This document shows, one piece after another, positions 1 to 10,716 of a DNA stretch of 64,000 nucleotides. Position 1 is the stretch's first letter. Each line of letters starts with the position of its first letter. The notes under the pieces were generated by a model. It saw only the letters and a list, made by a program, of their open reading frames with translations, did no database searches and was not told the origin of the DNA. This DNA comes from Caulobacter sp. FWC2 (GTDB lineage: Bacteria > Pseudomonadota > Alphaproteobacteria > Caulobacterales > Caulobacteraceae). The position numbers and the translations under genes were made by a program. Where the stretch lies: NCBI RefSeq assembly GCF_002742625.1, contig NZ_PEBF01000001.1, forward strand, positions 4,464,001 to 4,528,000, given 5' to 3'.

Positions 1-1305
1 CTCTACAAGGAGCTGGTCGAGATCAACACCACCCTGTCGGTCGGCTCCTGCACCCAGGCGGCCGAGGCCATGGGCGCGCGGCTGAAGGCGGCGGGCTTCC
101 CCGCCGAAGACGTCAAGGTCGTGGTCGCCGACGGCCATCCCAAGGAGGGCAGCCTGGTGGCGATCCTCAAGGGGACCGACCCGAAGTCCAAGCCCATGCT
201 GCTGCTGGCCCACATCGACGTGGTCGAGGCCAACCGCGCCGACTGGACCCGCGACCCGTTCAAGCTGGTCGAGGAGAACGGCTATTTCTTCGGACGCGGC
301 ACGTCGGACGACAAGGCCCAGGCGGCCATCTGGGTCGACAGCCTGGTCCGCCTGAAGCAGGCCGGCTTCAAGCCCCGGCGCGACATCAAGATGGCCCTGA
401 CCTGCGGCGAGGAGAGCGAGGCCTATAACGGCATCGAGGACCTGGTGAAGAACCACCGCCCGCTGGTCGACGCCGAATTCGCCCTGAACGAAGGCGCCGA
501 CGGCCTGCTGGACGAACACGACAAGCCGGTCGTGCTGGAGGTCCAGGGCGGCGAGAAGGTCTATCAGGACTTCACCCTGACCGTGACCAATCCCGGCGGC
601 CACTCCAGCCGCCCGGTCCCGGCCAACGCCATCTACCAGCTGTCGGCGGGCCTGGACCGGATCGGCGCCTATGGCTTCCCGCCCCGCTTCAACGACGCCA
701 CGCGCGGCTATTTCACCCAGATGCAAGCCCGCGTGCCGGCCGAGCAGGCGGCGGCGATGAAGGCGCTGGTCGCCAACATCAACGATCCGGCCGCGCTGAA
801 GACGGTGACCGCCGACCCGATGTGGAACTCGATGCTGCGCACCACCTGCGTGGCCACGATGGTCAATGCCGGCCACGCGCCCAACGCCCTGCCCCAACGC
901 GCCACGGCCAACGTCAACTGCCGCATCCTGCCGGGCACGCCGGTCGAGGAGGTCCGCGCCAAGCTGGCCGAACTGGCCGGCGCGCCGACGACCGTGGTCC
1001 TGGCCCACGAGGCCAATCCCGTCTCGCCGCCTCCGCCGCTGACGCCCGCCATCATGGGCCCGATCGAGAAGGAAGCCGCCAAGCTGTGGCCCGGCGTGCC
1101 GATCGTGCCGATCCTGCTGACCGGCGCCACGGACGGCGTTCATACCAACGCCGCCGGCATCCCGACCTATGGCGTCTCGGGCCTGTTCGGCGGCTCGGAC
1201 GGTGACGGCATCCACGGGCTGAACGAGCGCATCCGGGTCAAGTCGCTCTATGACGGCCGCGACTTCCTCTACGCCCTGATCAAGGACTATGCGGGCGGCA
1301 AGTGA
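1..1305 (+). CDS. M20/M25/M40 family metallopeptidase (5' end missing)
   Basis: The reading frame is open from base 1, so the true start lies left of the window; 434 codons are visible. Motifs of zinc-dependent M20 exopeptidases/deacylases are present: AHIDVV (first metal His), GRGTSDDKAQ (bridging Asp), CGEESEA (catalytic Glu-Glu) and NPGGHSSRP (dimerisation domain His). The family hydrolyses the C- or N-terminal peptide bond of small peptides. Because only part is visible, a signal peptide cannot be judged; relatives in this group are usually exported. It is followed by a 98-base gap and another probably exported enzyme. Confidence 0.88.
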   Translation, partial: LYKELVEINTTLSVGSCTQAAEAMGARLKAAGFPAEDVKVVVADGHPKEGSLVAILKGTDPKSKPMLLLAHIDVVEANRADWTRDPFKLVEENGYFFGRGTSDDKAQAAIWVDSLVRLKQAGFKPRRDIKMALTCGEESEAYNGIEDLVKNHRPLVDAEFALNEGADGLLDEHDKPVVLEVQGGEKVYQDFTLTVTNPGGHSSRPVPANAIYQLSAGLDRIGAYGFPPRFNDATRGYFTQMQARVPAEQAAAMKALVANINDPAALKTVTADPMWNSMLRTTCVATMVNAGHAPNALPQRATANVNCRILPGTPVEEVRAKLAELAGAPTTVVLAHEANPVSPPPPLTPAIMGPIEKEAAKLWPGVPIVPILLTGATDGVHTNAAGIPTYGVSGLFGGSDGDGIHGLNERIRVKSLYDGRDFLYALIKDYAGGK

Positions 1306-1403
1306 GCGACCTCGCCTGAAAGATCTGGTCACCTCGGGATGCGCCGAGGTGACCGTTTAAAGGCCTAGCCAAACCGTCACATCCCGGCGCTAAATCGCGC
1401 CCC

Positions 1404-2474
1404 ATGACCCTGCTTACCCGTCGCGCCATGACCACCGCCGCGCTCGCCGGCACGCTGCTGCCCGGCTTCGCCCGCGCCCAGAGCAAAAAGCCCATCGTCA
1501 TCGGCCATCGCGGCTGCAGCGGCGAGCGGCCCGAGCATACGGCCCTGTCCTATGAGCGCGCCATCGAGCAGGGCGCCGACTTCATCGAGCCGGACCTGGT
1601 CCCGACCAAGGACGGCCACCTGGTGGCCCGCCACGAAAACGAGATCGGCGGCACGACCGACGTCGCCAGCCGTCCAGAGTTCGCGGCCCGCAAGGCGACC
1701 AAGACCATCGACGGCCAGTCGGTCACCGGCTGGTTCACCGAAGACTTCACCCTGGCCGAGATAAAGACCCTGCGCGCCCGCGAGCGGCTGCCGCAGCTAC
1801 GTCCGGCCAGCGCCGCCTTCGACGGCCAAGCCCAGATCCTGACCTTTGAAGAGGTCGTGGCCATCGCCAAGGCCGGCAGCCAGCGCACCGGCCGCGTGAT
1901 CGGCGCCTATCCCGAGCTGAAGCACCCGACCTATTTCGCCTCGATCGGCCTGCCGACCGAGGACCGCCTGGTCGCCAAGCTCAAGGCCCTGGACCTCAAC
2001 TCGGCGACCGCGCCGGTGTTCGTGCAGTGCTTCGAGGTCGGGACACTGAAGAAGCTCCGCGCCAAGACCCCCGCGCGTCTGGTGTTCCTTGTCGACGGCG
2101 AAGGCGGCCCAGCCGACCTGCCGAAAGTCAAATATGCCGACCTGATCACCGCCCGGGGCCTGAAGGACGTCGCCGTCTATGCCGACGGCCTGGGTCCGAA
2201 CTGGAGCCTGGTGGTCCCCAACGACAAGCAGGTCCTGCTGCCGGCCACCGACCTGGTGAAGAACGCCCACGCCGCCGGCCTGGCCGTCCACCCGTGGACG
2301 GTGCGCGCCGAGAACTACTTCCTGCCCGCGTCCTTGCGGAAGGGCGACGCCCAGAACCCGGCCTATCTGGCCATGCACGGCGACGTCGCGCCGCTGTTCA
2401 AGGCGCTGTACGCCGCCGGCGTCGACGGGATCTTCAGCGACTTCCCGGGCTTGGCCGCCGCCGCGCGGGGGTAG
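1404..2474 (+). CDS. Glycerophosphodiester phosphodiesterase, exported
   Basis: 356 residues. A Tat-like leader (LTRRAMTTAALAGTLLPG, cleavage after ARA near residue 25) precedes a GDPD TIM barrel that opens with the signature VIGHRGCSGERPEHT (catalytic His) and EPDLVPTKDGHLVARHE (metal Glu/Asp and second His). The family releases glycerol-3-phosphate from glycerophosphodiesters; periplasmic GlpQ-type enzymes have this size. The distal barrel ends in GIFSDFPG, typical of the last strand. No co-transcribed transporter is nearby, so it probably acts as a stand-alone phosphate or glycerol scavenging enzyme. Specific substrate is inferred from the family only. Confidence 0.88.
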   Translation: MTLLTRRAMTTAALAGTLLPGFARAQSKKPIVIGHRGCSGERPEHTALSYERAIEQGADFIEPDLVPTKDGHLVARHENEIGGTTDVASRPEFAARKATKTIDGQSVTGWFTEDFTLAEIKTLRARERLPQLRPASAAFDGQAQILTFEEVVAIAKAGSQRTGRVIGAYPELKHPTYFASIGLPTEDRLVAKLKALDLNSATAPVFVQCFEVGTLKKLRAKTPARLVFLVDGEGGPADLPKVKYADLITARGLKDVAVYADGLGPNWSLVVPNDKQVLLPATDLVKNAHAAGLAVHPWTVRAENYFLPASLRKGDAQNPAYLAMHGDVAPLFKALYAAGVDGIFSDFPGLAAAARG

Positions 2475-2542
2475 CCTGGCGCCTCTTGCGGAGACGGCCC
2501 GGACCGGTGCAGCGTGCCGGCCGAACTCCCAGGGGAAGCCTC

Positions 2543-3856
2543 ATGAAGATCCGCCACGTCGTCTCCACGGCCGCCCTCGCCGCCACCCTGGCCCTGGGTA
2601 CGGTCGCGTTCGCCGCGCCAACGCCGACCGCCTCCAGCCAGGTGCTGGATCGCGTCGCCGAGGATTTCGTGCGCATGACCCTGGAGGCCGGCGAGCGCGA
2701 GCCCGGCTATGTCGACGCCTATTACGGCCCGGTCCACCTGATGGACACCGCCAAGGCGGCCCCTCGCCCGGTCTCGGTGCTGCGCAAGGAGGCCGACCGC
2801 CTGATGATCCTGGTGGTCGCCACCAAGGACAAGCAGCTGTCGCCCGACGAACGCCGCCGCAAGCTGTTCCTGAAGGGCCAGATCAAGGCCGCCCAGACGC
2901 GCCTGGCCATGATCGCCGGCGACAAGTTCAGCTTCGAGGACGAGGCCGAGGGCCTGTTCGGCGTCCGCCCGGTGATCAAGCCCCTGAAGAGCTATGACCC
3001 GATCCTGGCCCGCATCGACAAGCTGGTCCCGGGTAAGGGCGACCTGGCCGCCCGCGTCGACGCCTTCCAGAACCGCTATGTGATCCCGACCGACAAGGTC
3101 GAGGCGGTGATGCAGGCGGGCATCGCGGCCTGCAAGGCCAAGACCGAAGAGCACATCAAGCTGCCGGCCGGCGAGCGCTTCGATCTGGAGTTCGTCACCA
3201 AGAAGCCGTGGAGCGGCTACAACTGGTACAAGGGCGGCGCCCACAGCCTGATCCAGATCAACACCGACCTGCCGATCTATATCAGCCGCGCCTTGGACCT
3301 GGGCTGCCACGAGGGCTATCCCGGCCACCACGTGCTGAACGCCCTGCTGGAAGAGAAGCTGACCAAGGACAAGGGCTGGTTCGAGTTCTCGGTCTATCCG
3401 CTGTTCTCGCCGCAGTCGTTCATCGCCGAGGGCAGCGCCAATTTCGGCATCGAGCTGGCCTTCCCGGGCAAGGCCAAGACCGAGTTCGAACGCGACAAGC
3501 TCTACCCTCTGGCCGGCCTCGATCCGAAGACGGCCAAGGCCTATGGCGAACTGCAGGACGCCAAGGCGGCGCTGTCCAGCAGCGGCAACACCATCGCGGC
3601 CCTCTACCTCTCCGGCAAGATGACCAGGGAGCAGGCCGTCCAGGCGCTGATGAAATACACCCTCTACTCGCGCGGCGGCGCCGAGAAGCGGGTGTCGTTC
3701 ATCGAGACCTACCGCTCGTACGTGATCAACTACAACATCGGCCAGGACATGGTTCGCGACCACGTCTACCGCGCCGGCAAGACCCAGGACGCGCGCTGGG
3801 CGGCCATGGAGCGGGTGATCAGCGAACCGACCACGCCGGCGGATCTGCGGAACTAG
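2543..3856 (+). CDS. DUF885 family protein, exported
   Basis: 437 residues from ATG 2543, which follows an AGGGGAAG ribosome site; a longer upstream reading in the same frame overlaps the previous gene and is not credible. It begins with a signal peptide (MKIRHVVSTAALAATLALG, cleavage after AFA). The sequence CHEGYPGHHVLNAL is the DUF885 HExxPGHH motif, which resembles zinc-metallopeptidase sites, and a downstream Glu-rich region (FIAEGSANFGIEL) fits the third ligand. DUF885 proteins are generally secreted and of unknown substrate. A metallopeptidase role is therefore inference. Confidence 0.82.
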   Translation: MKIRHVVSTAALAATLALGTVAFAAPTPTASSQVLDRVAEDFVRMTLEAGEREPGYVDAYYGPVHLMDTAKAAPRPVSVLRKEADRLMILVVATKDKQLSPDERRRKLFLKGQIKAAQTRLAMIAGDKFSFEDEAEGLFGVRPVIKPLKSYDPILARIDKLVPGKGDLAARVDAFQNRYVIPTDKVEAVMQAGIAACKAKTEEHIKLPAGERFDLEFVTKKPWSGYNWYKGGAHSLIQINTDLPIYISRALDLGCHEGYPGHHVLNALLEEKLTKDKGWFEFSVYPLFSPQSFIAEGSANFGIELAFPGKAKTEFERDKLYPLAGLDPKTAKAYGELQDAKAALSSSGNTIAALYLSGKMTREQAVQALMKYTLYSRGGAEKRVSFIETYRSYVINYNIGQDMVRDHVYRAGKTQDARWAAMERVISEPTTPADLRN

Positions 3857-4012
3857 GTCGTCGCCAGCAAGCCCTCGCCGCGCGCCGAGGTCGCGTTGCC
3901 GACACAGGAACGCAATCGGCGTAGTCGCCGTTTGCCCCCTCGCCGCTGCCTGTTGGCGGCGTAGGGGTCGCCTTGCCGGGCGGTCTCTCCTTCAAGATCA
4001 AGGAGTGTGTCC

Positions 4013-4945
4013 GTGTACGGTGGCGAACGTCTTTCCCGCCTGGGCGCGTTCAGCGCGCAGTTCCCAGACGCCGAGGCCCTGCACAAGGGCCTGGCGCACT
4101 GGAACCACATTCGCCTGTCTCCGGCCGCGCCTTCCGAGGGCTGGCGCGAGGAGCTGGACCAGGAGGTCAGGATGCGCCGGATCGAGGGCGCGTTCATCGA
4201 AGCGTTCCGTCTGCATGTCGCCCCGCTGGTCGAGGACGTCCCACAAGATCCCGACGGCTTCATCGCCTGGTTCGAGGCGCTGAAGGACCACGGCCCCGGC
4301 CAGTGGGATCCTTTGTTCGACTGGCTGGAAGGCGCGGCCTCGCTCGAGGACCTCAAGTGGTTCCTGACCCAGGAAGCCGCTGGTGAAGCCGGCTTCGACG
4401 ACCTGGTGGCCCTGACCCAGGTCAAGGTTCCCGACCGCGCCAAGCTGGAGCTGGCTCGCAACTACTGGGACGAGATGGGTCGCGGCGGCGCCAAGGGCAT
4501 GCACGGTCCGATGCTGACGCGGACGACCGAGACCCTGGGTCTGGCGCCGACCATCGACTCCACCCTGTGGCAGTCGCTGTGCCTGGCCAATGTCATGACC
4601 GCCTTCGCCACGACGCGCCGCTATGTGTGGCAGTCGATCGGCGCCCTGGGCGTGGTCGAGCTGACCGCCCCGACCCGCGTGGCCTGCGTCGACGCCGGCC
4701 TCAAGCGCGTCGGCGTCCCCGCCGAGGCCCGCAAGTACTTCGCCCTGCACGCGCAGCTGGACATTGAGCACTCCAAGGCCTGGAACGCCGAGGCCCTGGT
4801 CCCGCTGGTGTCGGAGGATCCCTCCCGCGCCAAGTACATCGCCGAGGGCGCGATCATGCGCCTGATCTGCGGCGAGCAGTGCTTCGATACCTATCGCGCC
4901 CACCTGTGGGCCCACACCCATCCGCTGGTCTACGCGGCGGAGTAG
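4013..4945 (+). CDS. Haem-oxygenase-fold iron-containing redox enzyme
   Basis: 310 residues from GTG 4013, chosen because AAGGAG at 4000-4005 is 7 bases away; an in-frame GTG at 4007 is only one base from that site. The all-helical C-terminal half carries YWDEMG and then HAQLDIEH, i.e. H-x3-D-x2-H, the ligand spacing of haem-oxygenase-like di-metal oxidases such as CADD. That superfamily activates oxygen with a two-iron or iron/manganese centre. The reaction here cannot be assigned. The next gene starts five bases after the stop and is probably co-transcribed. Confidence 0.75.
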   Translation: MYGGERLSRLGAFSAQFPDAEALHKGLAHWNHIRLSPAAPSEGWREELDQEVRMRRIEGAFIEAFRLHVAPLVEDVPQDPDGFIAWFEALKDHGPGQWDPLFDWLEGAASLEDLKWFLTQEAAGEAGFDDLVALTQVKVPDRAKLELARNYWDEMGRGGAKGMHGPMLTRTTETLGLAPTIDSTLWQSLCLANVMTAFATTRRYVWQSIGALGVVELTAPTRVACVDAGLKRVGVPAEARKYFALHAQLDIEHSKAWNAEALVPLVSEDPSRAKYIAEGAIMRLICGEQCFDTYRAHLWAHTHPLVYAAE

Positions 4946-4949
4946 GACC

Positions 4950-5185
4950 ATGGCCTGCCTGTTCGAGGTCTCGCCCTATGACGGCGGCTGGTGCGTGAAG
5001 ATCGGCGACACCGGCGAGGTGCTGTTCTTCACCGGCCGCCGCCGGGCCGTGGCCGAAGCCCACGACCTGGCCCGCGCCTGGCCGGCCACGGCCGAGGTGC
5101 GCATCCATGGCCGCTCGGCCGAGCCGCGCTCGTTCGAGGCTTGGTTCGAGGATCCGCAGGAGCCTCTGGGCGCTTTAGCCGGCGC

Positions 5186-5189
<4 letters not shown>
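4950..5189 (+). CDS. Small conserved hypothetical protein
   Basis: 79 residues, starting at ATG 4950 just after the stop of the di-metal oxidase, so most likely in its operon. The pattern of short beta strands (LFEVSPYDGGWCVKI, VLFFTGRRRAVAEAHDLA) with a helix resembles the small alpha/beta DUF2188-type fold. No catalytic motif is visible. It ends tail to tail with the minus-strand exporter gene, overlapping it by four bases. Function unknown; partner of the oxidase is a guess from spacing. Confidence 0.7.
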
Positions 5190-7036
<1,847 letters not shown>

Positions 7037-7163
7037 CAACAGTCCCTTGCCAAAATCGCGCGGGTTCTTTATAGCCGCCCGTCTTCGAGGGCCACCCCGC
7101 GCGTGCGCGGAGGGCGCTTAACCCAATTCACACTCGCCGGCTTAGTCGGACTGGATCGCCGCC

Positions 7164-7391
7164 ATGAAACAAGACATTCACCCCGACTACCACTTCATCA
7201 CCGTCACCCTGACGGATGGCTCGAACTATCAAACCCGTTCGACCTACGGCAAGGAAGGCGCGACGCTGGCGCTCGACATCGACCCGCGCACCCACCCGGC
7301 GTGGACCGGCGGCAACGCCCAGCTGATGGACCGCGGCGGCCGCGTCTCGCGCTTCAACGCCAAGTTCGCTGGCTTCACCGCCAAGAAGTAA
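7164..7391 (+). CDS. rpmE: 50S ribosomal protein L31
   Basis: 75 residues with the family pattern [29 protein letters not shown] and RGGRVSRFN. It lacks the four zinc-binding cysteines of C-plus L31 proteins, so it is the zinc-independent form typical of alphaproteobacteria. It binds the central protuberance of the large subunit. A Rho-independent terminator follows 33 bases after the stop, so it is a monocistronic gene. Confidence 0.95.
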   Translation: MKQDIHPDYHFITVTLTDGSNYQTRSTYGKEGATLALDIDPRTHPAWTGGNAQLMDRGGRVSRFNAKFAGFTAKK

Positions 7392-7423
7392 GAAGCTTAC
7401 AGCTTCTCGCCGTAAGGGCGACG

Positions 7424-7457
7424 AAAAGCCGGTTCCGCGTTGGCGGGCCGGCTTTTT
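7424..7457 (+). terminator. Rho-independent terminator of rpmE
   Basis: Inverted arms AAAAGCCGG (7424-7432) and CCGGCTTTT (7448-7456) enclose a 15-base loop and run into a T-tract. It sits right after rpmE and before the palindromic repeat. Confidence 0.85.
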
Positions 7458-7475
7458 CTGTATCTGGGGTCTAGC

Positions 7476-7590
7476 ACCTCCCCCGCGATGCGGGGGAGGT
7501 GGCCCAGAGGGCCGGAGGGGGCTAGCTCGGCCTAGTCAGCACTCGCCCCCTCTGTCGCTCCGCGACAGCTCCCCCGTACAACGGGGGAGC
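7476..7590. repeat. Intergenic palindromic repeat cluster
   Basis: Three perfect hairpins lie in 115 bases between rpmE and the convergent ycgN-like gene: ACCTCCCCCGC/GCGGGGGAGGT (7476-7500, 3-base loop), CTGTCGC/GCGACAG (7552-7568) and GCTCCCCCGT/ACGGGGGAGC (7568-7590). The outer hairpins share the CTCCCCC/GGGGGAG core. The architecture is that of the dispersed extragenic palindromes seen in Caulobacter-like genomes; copy number cannot be judged from one window. Confidence 0.75.
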
Positions 7591-7595
7591 ATCTT

Positions 7596-8084
7596 TCATT
7601 CTTCCTCCGGCTCGTACGGATCATCCCCGCGATCGCGCATCAGGTCCGTCGCCACGAAGTCCATGGCGTCTTCCGCGTCCCTGAAGCTCAGCTCCGACAC
7701 CGTCTGGTCGCGCACCGAGACGCCCGCCTTGTGGGGGCTGTCCGGATCGCCGGTGATCAGCGGGTGCCAGCGCGGCAGGTCCTTGCCCTCGTGGATCCGG
7801 CGATAGCCGCAGGAGAGGGGCATCCACTCCAGGTCCTCGATATTGTAGGGCGTCAGCTTGATGCAGTCCGGCACCGTCTTCTTGCGGTTCGGATAGTCCT
7901 TGCAGCGGCAGAGATGCGCATCGAGGAGCTGGCAGTGCACCCGCGTGGGGATGATTTCGCCGGTATCTTCGTCTTCGAAGCGAACGAGGCAGCAAAGGCC
8001 GCACCCATCGCATAGGCTCTCCCACTCGGGGACGGTCATCTCGGAGAGCGTCTTCGTCTCCCAGAAAGGTTTGCGTGGCGTCAT
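7596..8084 (-). CDS. YcgN family cysteine-cluster protein (UPF0260)
   Basis: 162 residues. The UPF0260 pattern is clear: [13 protein letters not shown], then [17 protein letters not shown] and VPDCIKL, LPLSCGYR-like MPLSCGYRR, and a tail rich in acidic residues. The conserved cysteines form a CxxCxxCC-type cluster that may bind zinc or an iron-sulphur centre. No biochemical role is established for the family. It diverges from the penicillin-binding protein gene, with 54 bases between starts. Confidence 0.9.
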   Translation of the reverse strand: MTPRKPFWETKTLSEMTVPEWESLCDGCGLCCLVRFEDEDTGEIIPTRVHCQLLDAHLCRCKDYPNRKKTVPDCIKLTPYNIEDLEWMPLSCGYRRIHEGKDLPRWHPLITGDPDSPHKAGVSVRDQTVSELSFRDAEDAMDFVATDLMRDRGDDPYEPEEE

Positions 8085-8138
8085 GGCGCCGTCCTAAACC
8101 CGATTTACCTGGCGAACAAACAGAGCCTGACTCAGACC

Positions 8139-10382
8139 GTGAACGACTGGACCCTTCCGCCGTACAAGTTCGACGACAAGGATCCGTCGCGGAAGCCGAC
8201 CGGGCGCAGCCCGGAGCCGGCCGCCGGCGCGCCGCCCGAGCCGCCCCACGACCCATGGGCCAAGCCGGAGCCGCTGCGGGATCCGTTCCAGCTGTCCCCG
8301 GCCGCGCCGCCGTCCTATCAGCCTCCGCCGCCGCCCCCTCCGCCACCGGAGGAGCCCTTCCGCGCCGACCTCAAGCATCGCGCCGCCAAGAAGAAGGCCC
8401 GCAAGTGGGGCTGGATCTGGGGCGTGCTGCTGGTCTCGTTCCTGATCGGCGTGCTCGCGGCCGGCGGCGGCGCGGCCTATGTCTGGTACAAGTACCTGAA
8501 GGACACCCCGCCCCTGCCCTCGCGCGCGGCGCTGTTCGCGGTCAACCGCGCGCCCGGCATCCGCTTCGAGGACCGAAACGGCCAGGTGATCGCCACGCGC
8601 GGCCCGCGCTATGGCCAGCGCATCACCATCGGCGCCGTGCCCAACTACGTGCCCCAGGCCTTCCTGGCGGCGGAGGACCGGCGCTTCTACCAGCACGGGG
8701 CCATCGACCTGCAAGGCATCGGCCGGGCCGCCTGGATCAACTGGCGGGCCGGCAAGACCCGCCAGGGCGCCTCGACCCTGACCCAGCAACTGGCCAAGGG
8801 CCTGTTCCTCACGCCCGACCGGGTGGTCAAGCGCAAGCTGCAGGAAATGCTGCTGGCCTGGAGGCTGGAGCAGGTCCTGACCAAGGACGAGATCCTCGAG
8901 CTCTATCTCAACCGAATCTATTTCGGGGCTGGCACCTATGGCGTCGACGGCGCGTCCCAGACCTATTTCGGCAAGCCCGCCAGCCAGCTGACCCTGTCGG
9001 AAGCGGCCCTGCTGGCCAGCCTGCCCAAGGCCCCGTCGCGCCTGGCCTTGACCAACGACATGGAGCGCGCCCTGGCCCGCTCGCGCCTGATCCTGGCCAA
9101 CATGCGTAAGGAAGGCTGGATCACCGCAGAGCAGGAAAGCCGCGCCCTGGACGACACCCCGCGCCTGTCGCCGATGGCCCTGCAGGACGAGGGCGACTAC
9201 GGCTGGGTGCTGGACTACGCCACCACCGAGGCCGTGAAGATCGCCGGCCAGAACGCGCCGGACCTGGTCGTGCGCCTGACCATCGACCCGCTGCTGCAGC
9301 GCGAGGGCGCCGAGATCGTGCGCCAGACCATGGCCACGGAGACCACCCGCTCCGGCGCGCGCCAGGCGGCCCTGCTGTCGCTGTCGACCGAGGGCGCGAT
9401 CCGGGCCATGGTCGGCGGCACGGACTATGGCGAGAGCCCGTTCAACCGCGCCGTCCAGGCCCGCCGCCAGCCGGGCTCGACCTTCAAGCCGTTCGTCTAC
9501 GCCGCCGCCGTCGAGAAGGGCGTGCTGCCGACCGACATCCGCGTCGATGAGCCGGTCAAGTTCGGCGACTGGAGCCCTGAGAACTACAGCGGCGGCTATC
9601 GTGGTCCGATGACCGTCGAACGAGCCCTGATCAACTCGATCAACACCGTGGCCGTGAAGCTGGGCCAGGAGGCCGGCGGCGCGTCGATCGGCGATCTGGT
9701 CCGCCGCTTCGGCATCACCACCCTGCCGCCCGTCCCCGACCTGTCGGTGGCCCTGGGCTCTTACGAGGTAAGCCTGCTGCAGCTGACCTCGGGCTTCCAG
9801 GTCTTCCAGCAGGGCGGTGTGCGGGTCGAACCCTATGTCATCGAGACGGTCACCACCCAGGACGGCCAAGCGCTGTTCCAGCACCAGCCTCCGCAGGCCG
9901 AGCGCCGCGTCTACGACGTCGGCCACGCCAGCATCATGGTCAAGATGATGAAGAAGGTAGTCACCGAGGGCACAGCCAAGCGCGCCGCCTTCGGCCGTCC
10001 GGCGGCGGGCAAGACCGGCACCAGTCAGAACTGGCGCGACGCCTGGTTCGTCGGCTTCACGCCCGACTACGTGACCGGCGTCTGGGTCGGCAATGACGAC
10101 GAGAAGCCGATGAACAAGGTGGTCGGCGGCGACATCCCGGCCAGCATCTGGCGCCGCTTCATGATGACCGCCCACCAGACCCTGGCGGTCCGCGACTTCG
10201 CCTGGCTGCTGCCCGACCCCGCGCCGCAGACCGAGCCCGATCCGCGCAACGGCTACTACGAAACCCTGTCGGCGGAGTTCGCCCGGGCGGCCTCGGAGCT
10301 GGACGCGGCGGCGAAGGCGGCCGAGACCCTGGCGCCGTCGACCGGTCCCGCCCCGCCCTCGCCGGAGCGGCTGCCATACTGA
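8139..10382 (+). CDS. pbpC: Class A penicillin-binding protein with PbpC-like N-terminal tail
   Basis: 747 residues from a GTG start. The cytoplasmic tail has a short N-terminal segment (NDWTLPPYKFDD), a proline-rich stretch to about residue 70 and a basic juxtamembrane part (KHRAAKKKARK); one membrane helix lies near 90-110. The glycosyltransferase domain has EDRRFYQHGAID (catalytic Glu 179) and STLTQQL. The transpeptidase has GSTFKPF (Ser 447), SIN (500) and KTGT (625). It is therefore a bifunctional peptidoglycan synthase. The three-part tail matches what I recall of Caulobacter PbpC, which bactofilin BacA recruits to the stalked pole. Class A assignment is firm; the pbpC symbol is less so. 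Confidence 0.8.
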   Translation: MNDWTLPPYKFDDKDPSRKPTGRSPEPAAGAPPEPPHDPWAKPEPLRDPFQLSPAAPPSYQPPPPPPPPPEEPFRADLKHRAAKKKARKWGWIWGVLLVSFLIGVLAAGGGAAYVWYKYLKDTPPLPSRAALFAVNRAPGIRFEDRNGQVIATRGPRYGQRITIGAVPNYVPQAFLAAEDRRFYQHGAIDLQGIGRAAWINWRAGKTRQGASTLTQQLAKGLFLTPDRVVKRKLQEMLLAWRLEQVLTKDEILELYLNRIYFGAGTYGVDGASQTYFGKPASQLTLSEAALLASLPKAPSRLALTNDMERALARSRLILANMRKEGWITAEQESRALDDTPRLSPMALQDEGDYGWVLDYATTEAVKIAGQNAPDLVVRLTIDPLLQREGAEIVRQTMATETTRSGARQAALLSLSTEGAIRAMVGGTDYGESPFNRAVQARRQPGSTFKPFVYAAAVEKGVLPTDIRVDEPVKFGDWSPENYSGGYRGPMTVERALINSINTVAVKLGQEAGGASIGDLVRRFGITTLPPVPDLSVALGSYEVSLLQLTSGFQVFQQGGVRVEPYVIETVTTQDGQALFQHQPPQAERRVYDVGHASIMVKMMKKVVTEGTAKRAAFGRPAAGKTGTSQNWRDAWFVGFTPDYVTGVWVGNDDEKPMNKVVGGDIPASIWRRFMMTAHQTLAVRDFAWLLPDPAPQTEPDPRNGYYETLSAEFARAASELDAAAKAAETLAPSTGPAPPSPERLPY

Positions 10383-10388
10383 TAGGGG

Positions 10389-10709
10389 CTATCGATCCTC
10401 GAAGGTCGTGTAGTCCTGGTATGGGCTCTTGACGAACGACACGATCACGATCCCCGACCTTAAAGACCGAGGCGGGCTCGGAAATACATCGTAATGAATC
10501 TCGTAGCCCCCCGAAACGCTGCATTTCCGACCGCCAGTCTCTGTGAAGACCGGATGGCGCAAGGCGTTAGCGCGCAGCCCTCTAATGCTTGCCCAGATAT
10601 CGTTAAGCTTCTTGCGCGCCTCCCGTCCCGAGCCGGGCTGGCTTAGCCATCTCGCGACGTCCTGTAGATCGGCCTGCGCGTCCGGCGATAGCCTCACCTT
10701 CCAGCCCAA
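10389..10709 (-). CDS. ParE/RelE superfamily toxin
   Basis: 106 residues from a TTG start seven bases after the antitoxin stop. The N-terminus WKVRLSPDAQADLQDVARWL is the ParE helix hairpin, and the middle RHPVFTETGGRKCSVSGGYEIHYDV with the closing strand IVIVSFVK fits the RelE/ParE fold. ParE toxins inhibit gyrase whereas RelE toxins cut mRNA; the long helical hairpin favours ParE, though the family cannot be settled by eye. It ends six bases from the convergent penicillin-binding protein gene. Base composition is a little less GC-rich than the neighbours, as expected of an acquired module. Confidence 0.78.
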   Translation of the reverse strand: MGWKVRLSPDAQADLQDVARWLSQPGSGREARKKLNDIWASIRGLRANALRHPVFTETGGRKCSVSGGYEIHYDVFPSPPRSLRSGIVIVSFVKSPYQDYTTFEDR

Positions 10710-10716
10710 GGCCCGA

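Noticed and set aside
2027..2542. Upstream extension of the DUF885 gene
   Set aside because: It overlaps the glycerophosphodiesterase in another frame; the signal peptide and ribosome site place the start at 2543.
8094..10175. A 693-codon minus-strand open frame opposite the penicillin-binding protein gene
   Set aside because: It is the mirror frame of a GC-rich gene with clear PBP motifs; the translation is Gly/Ala/Arg/Gln-rich with no domain.
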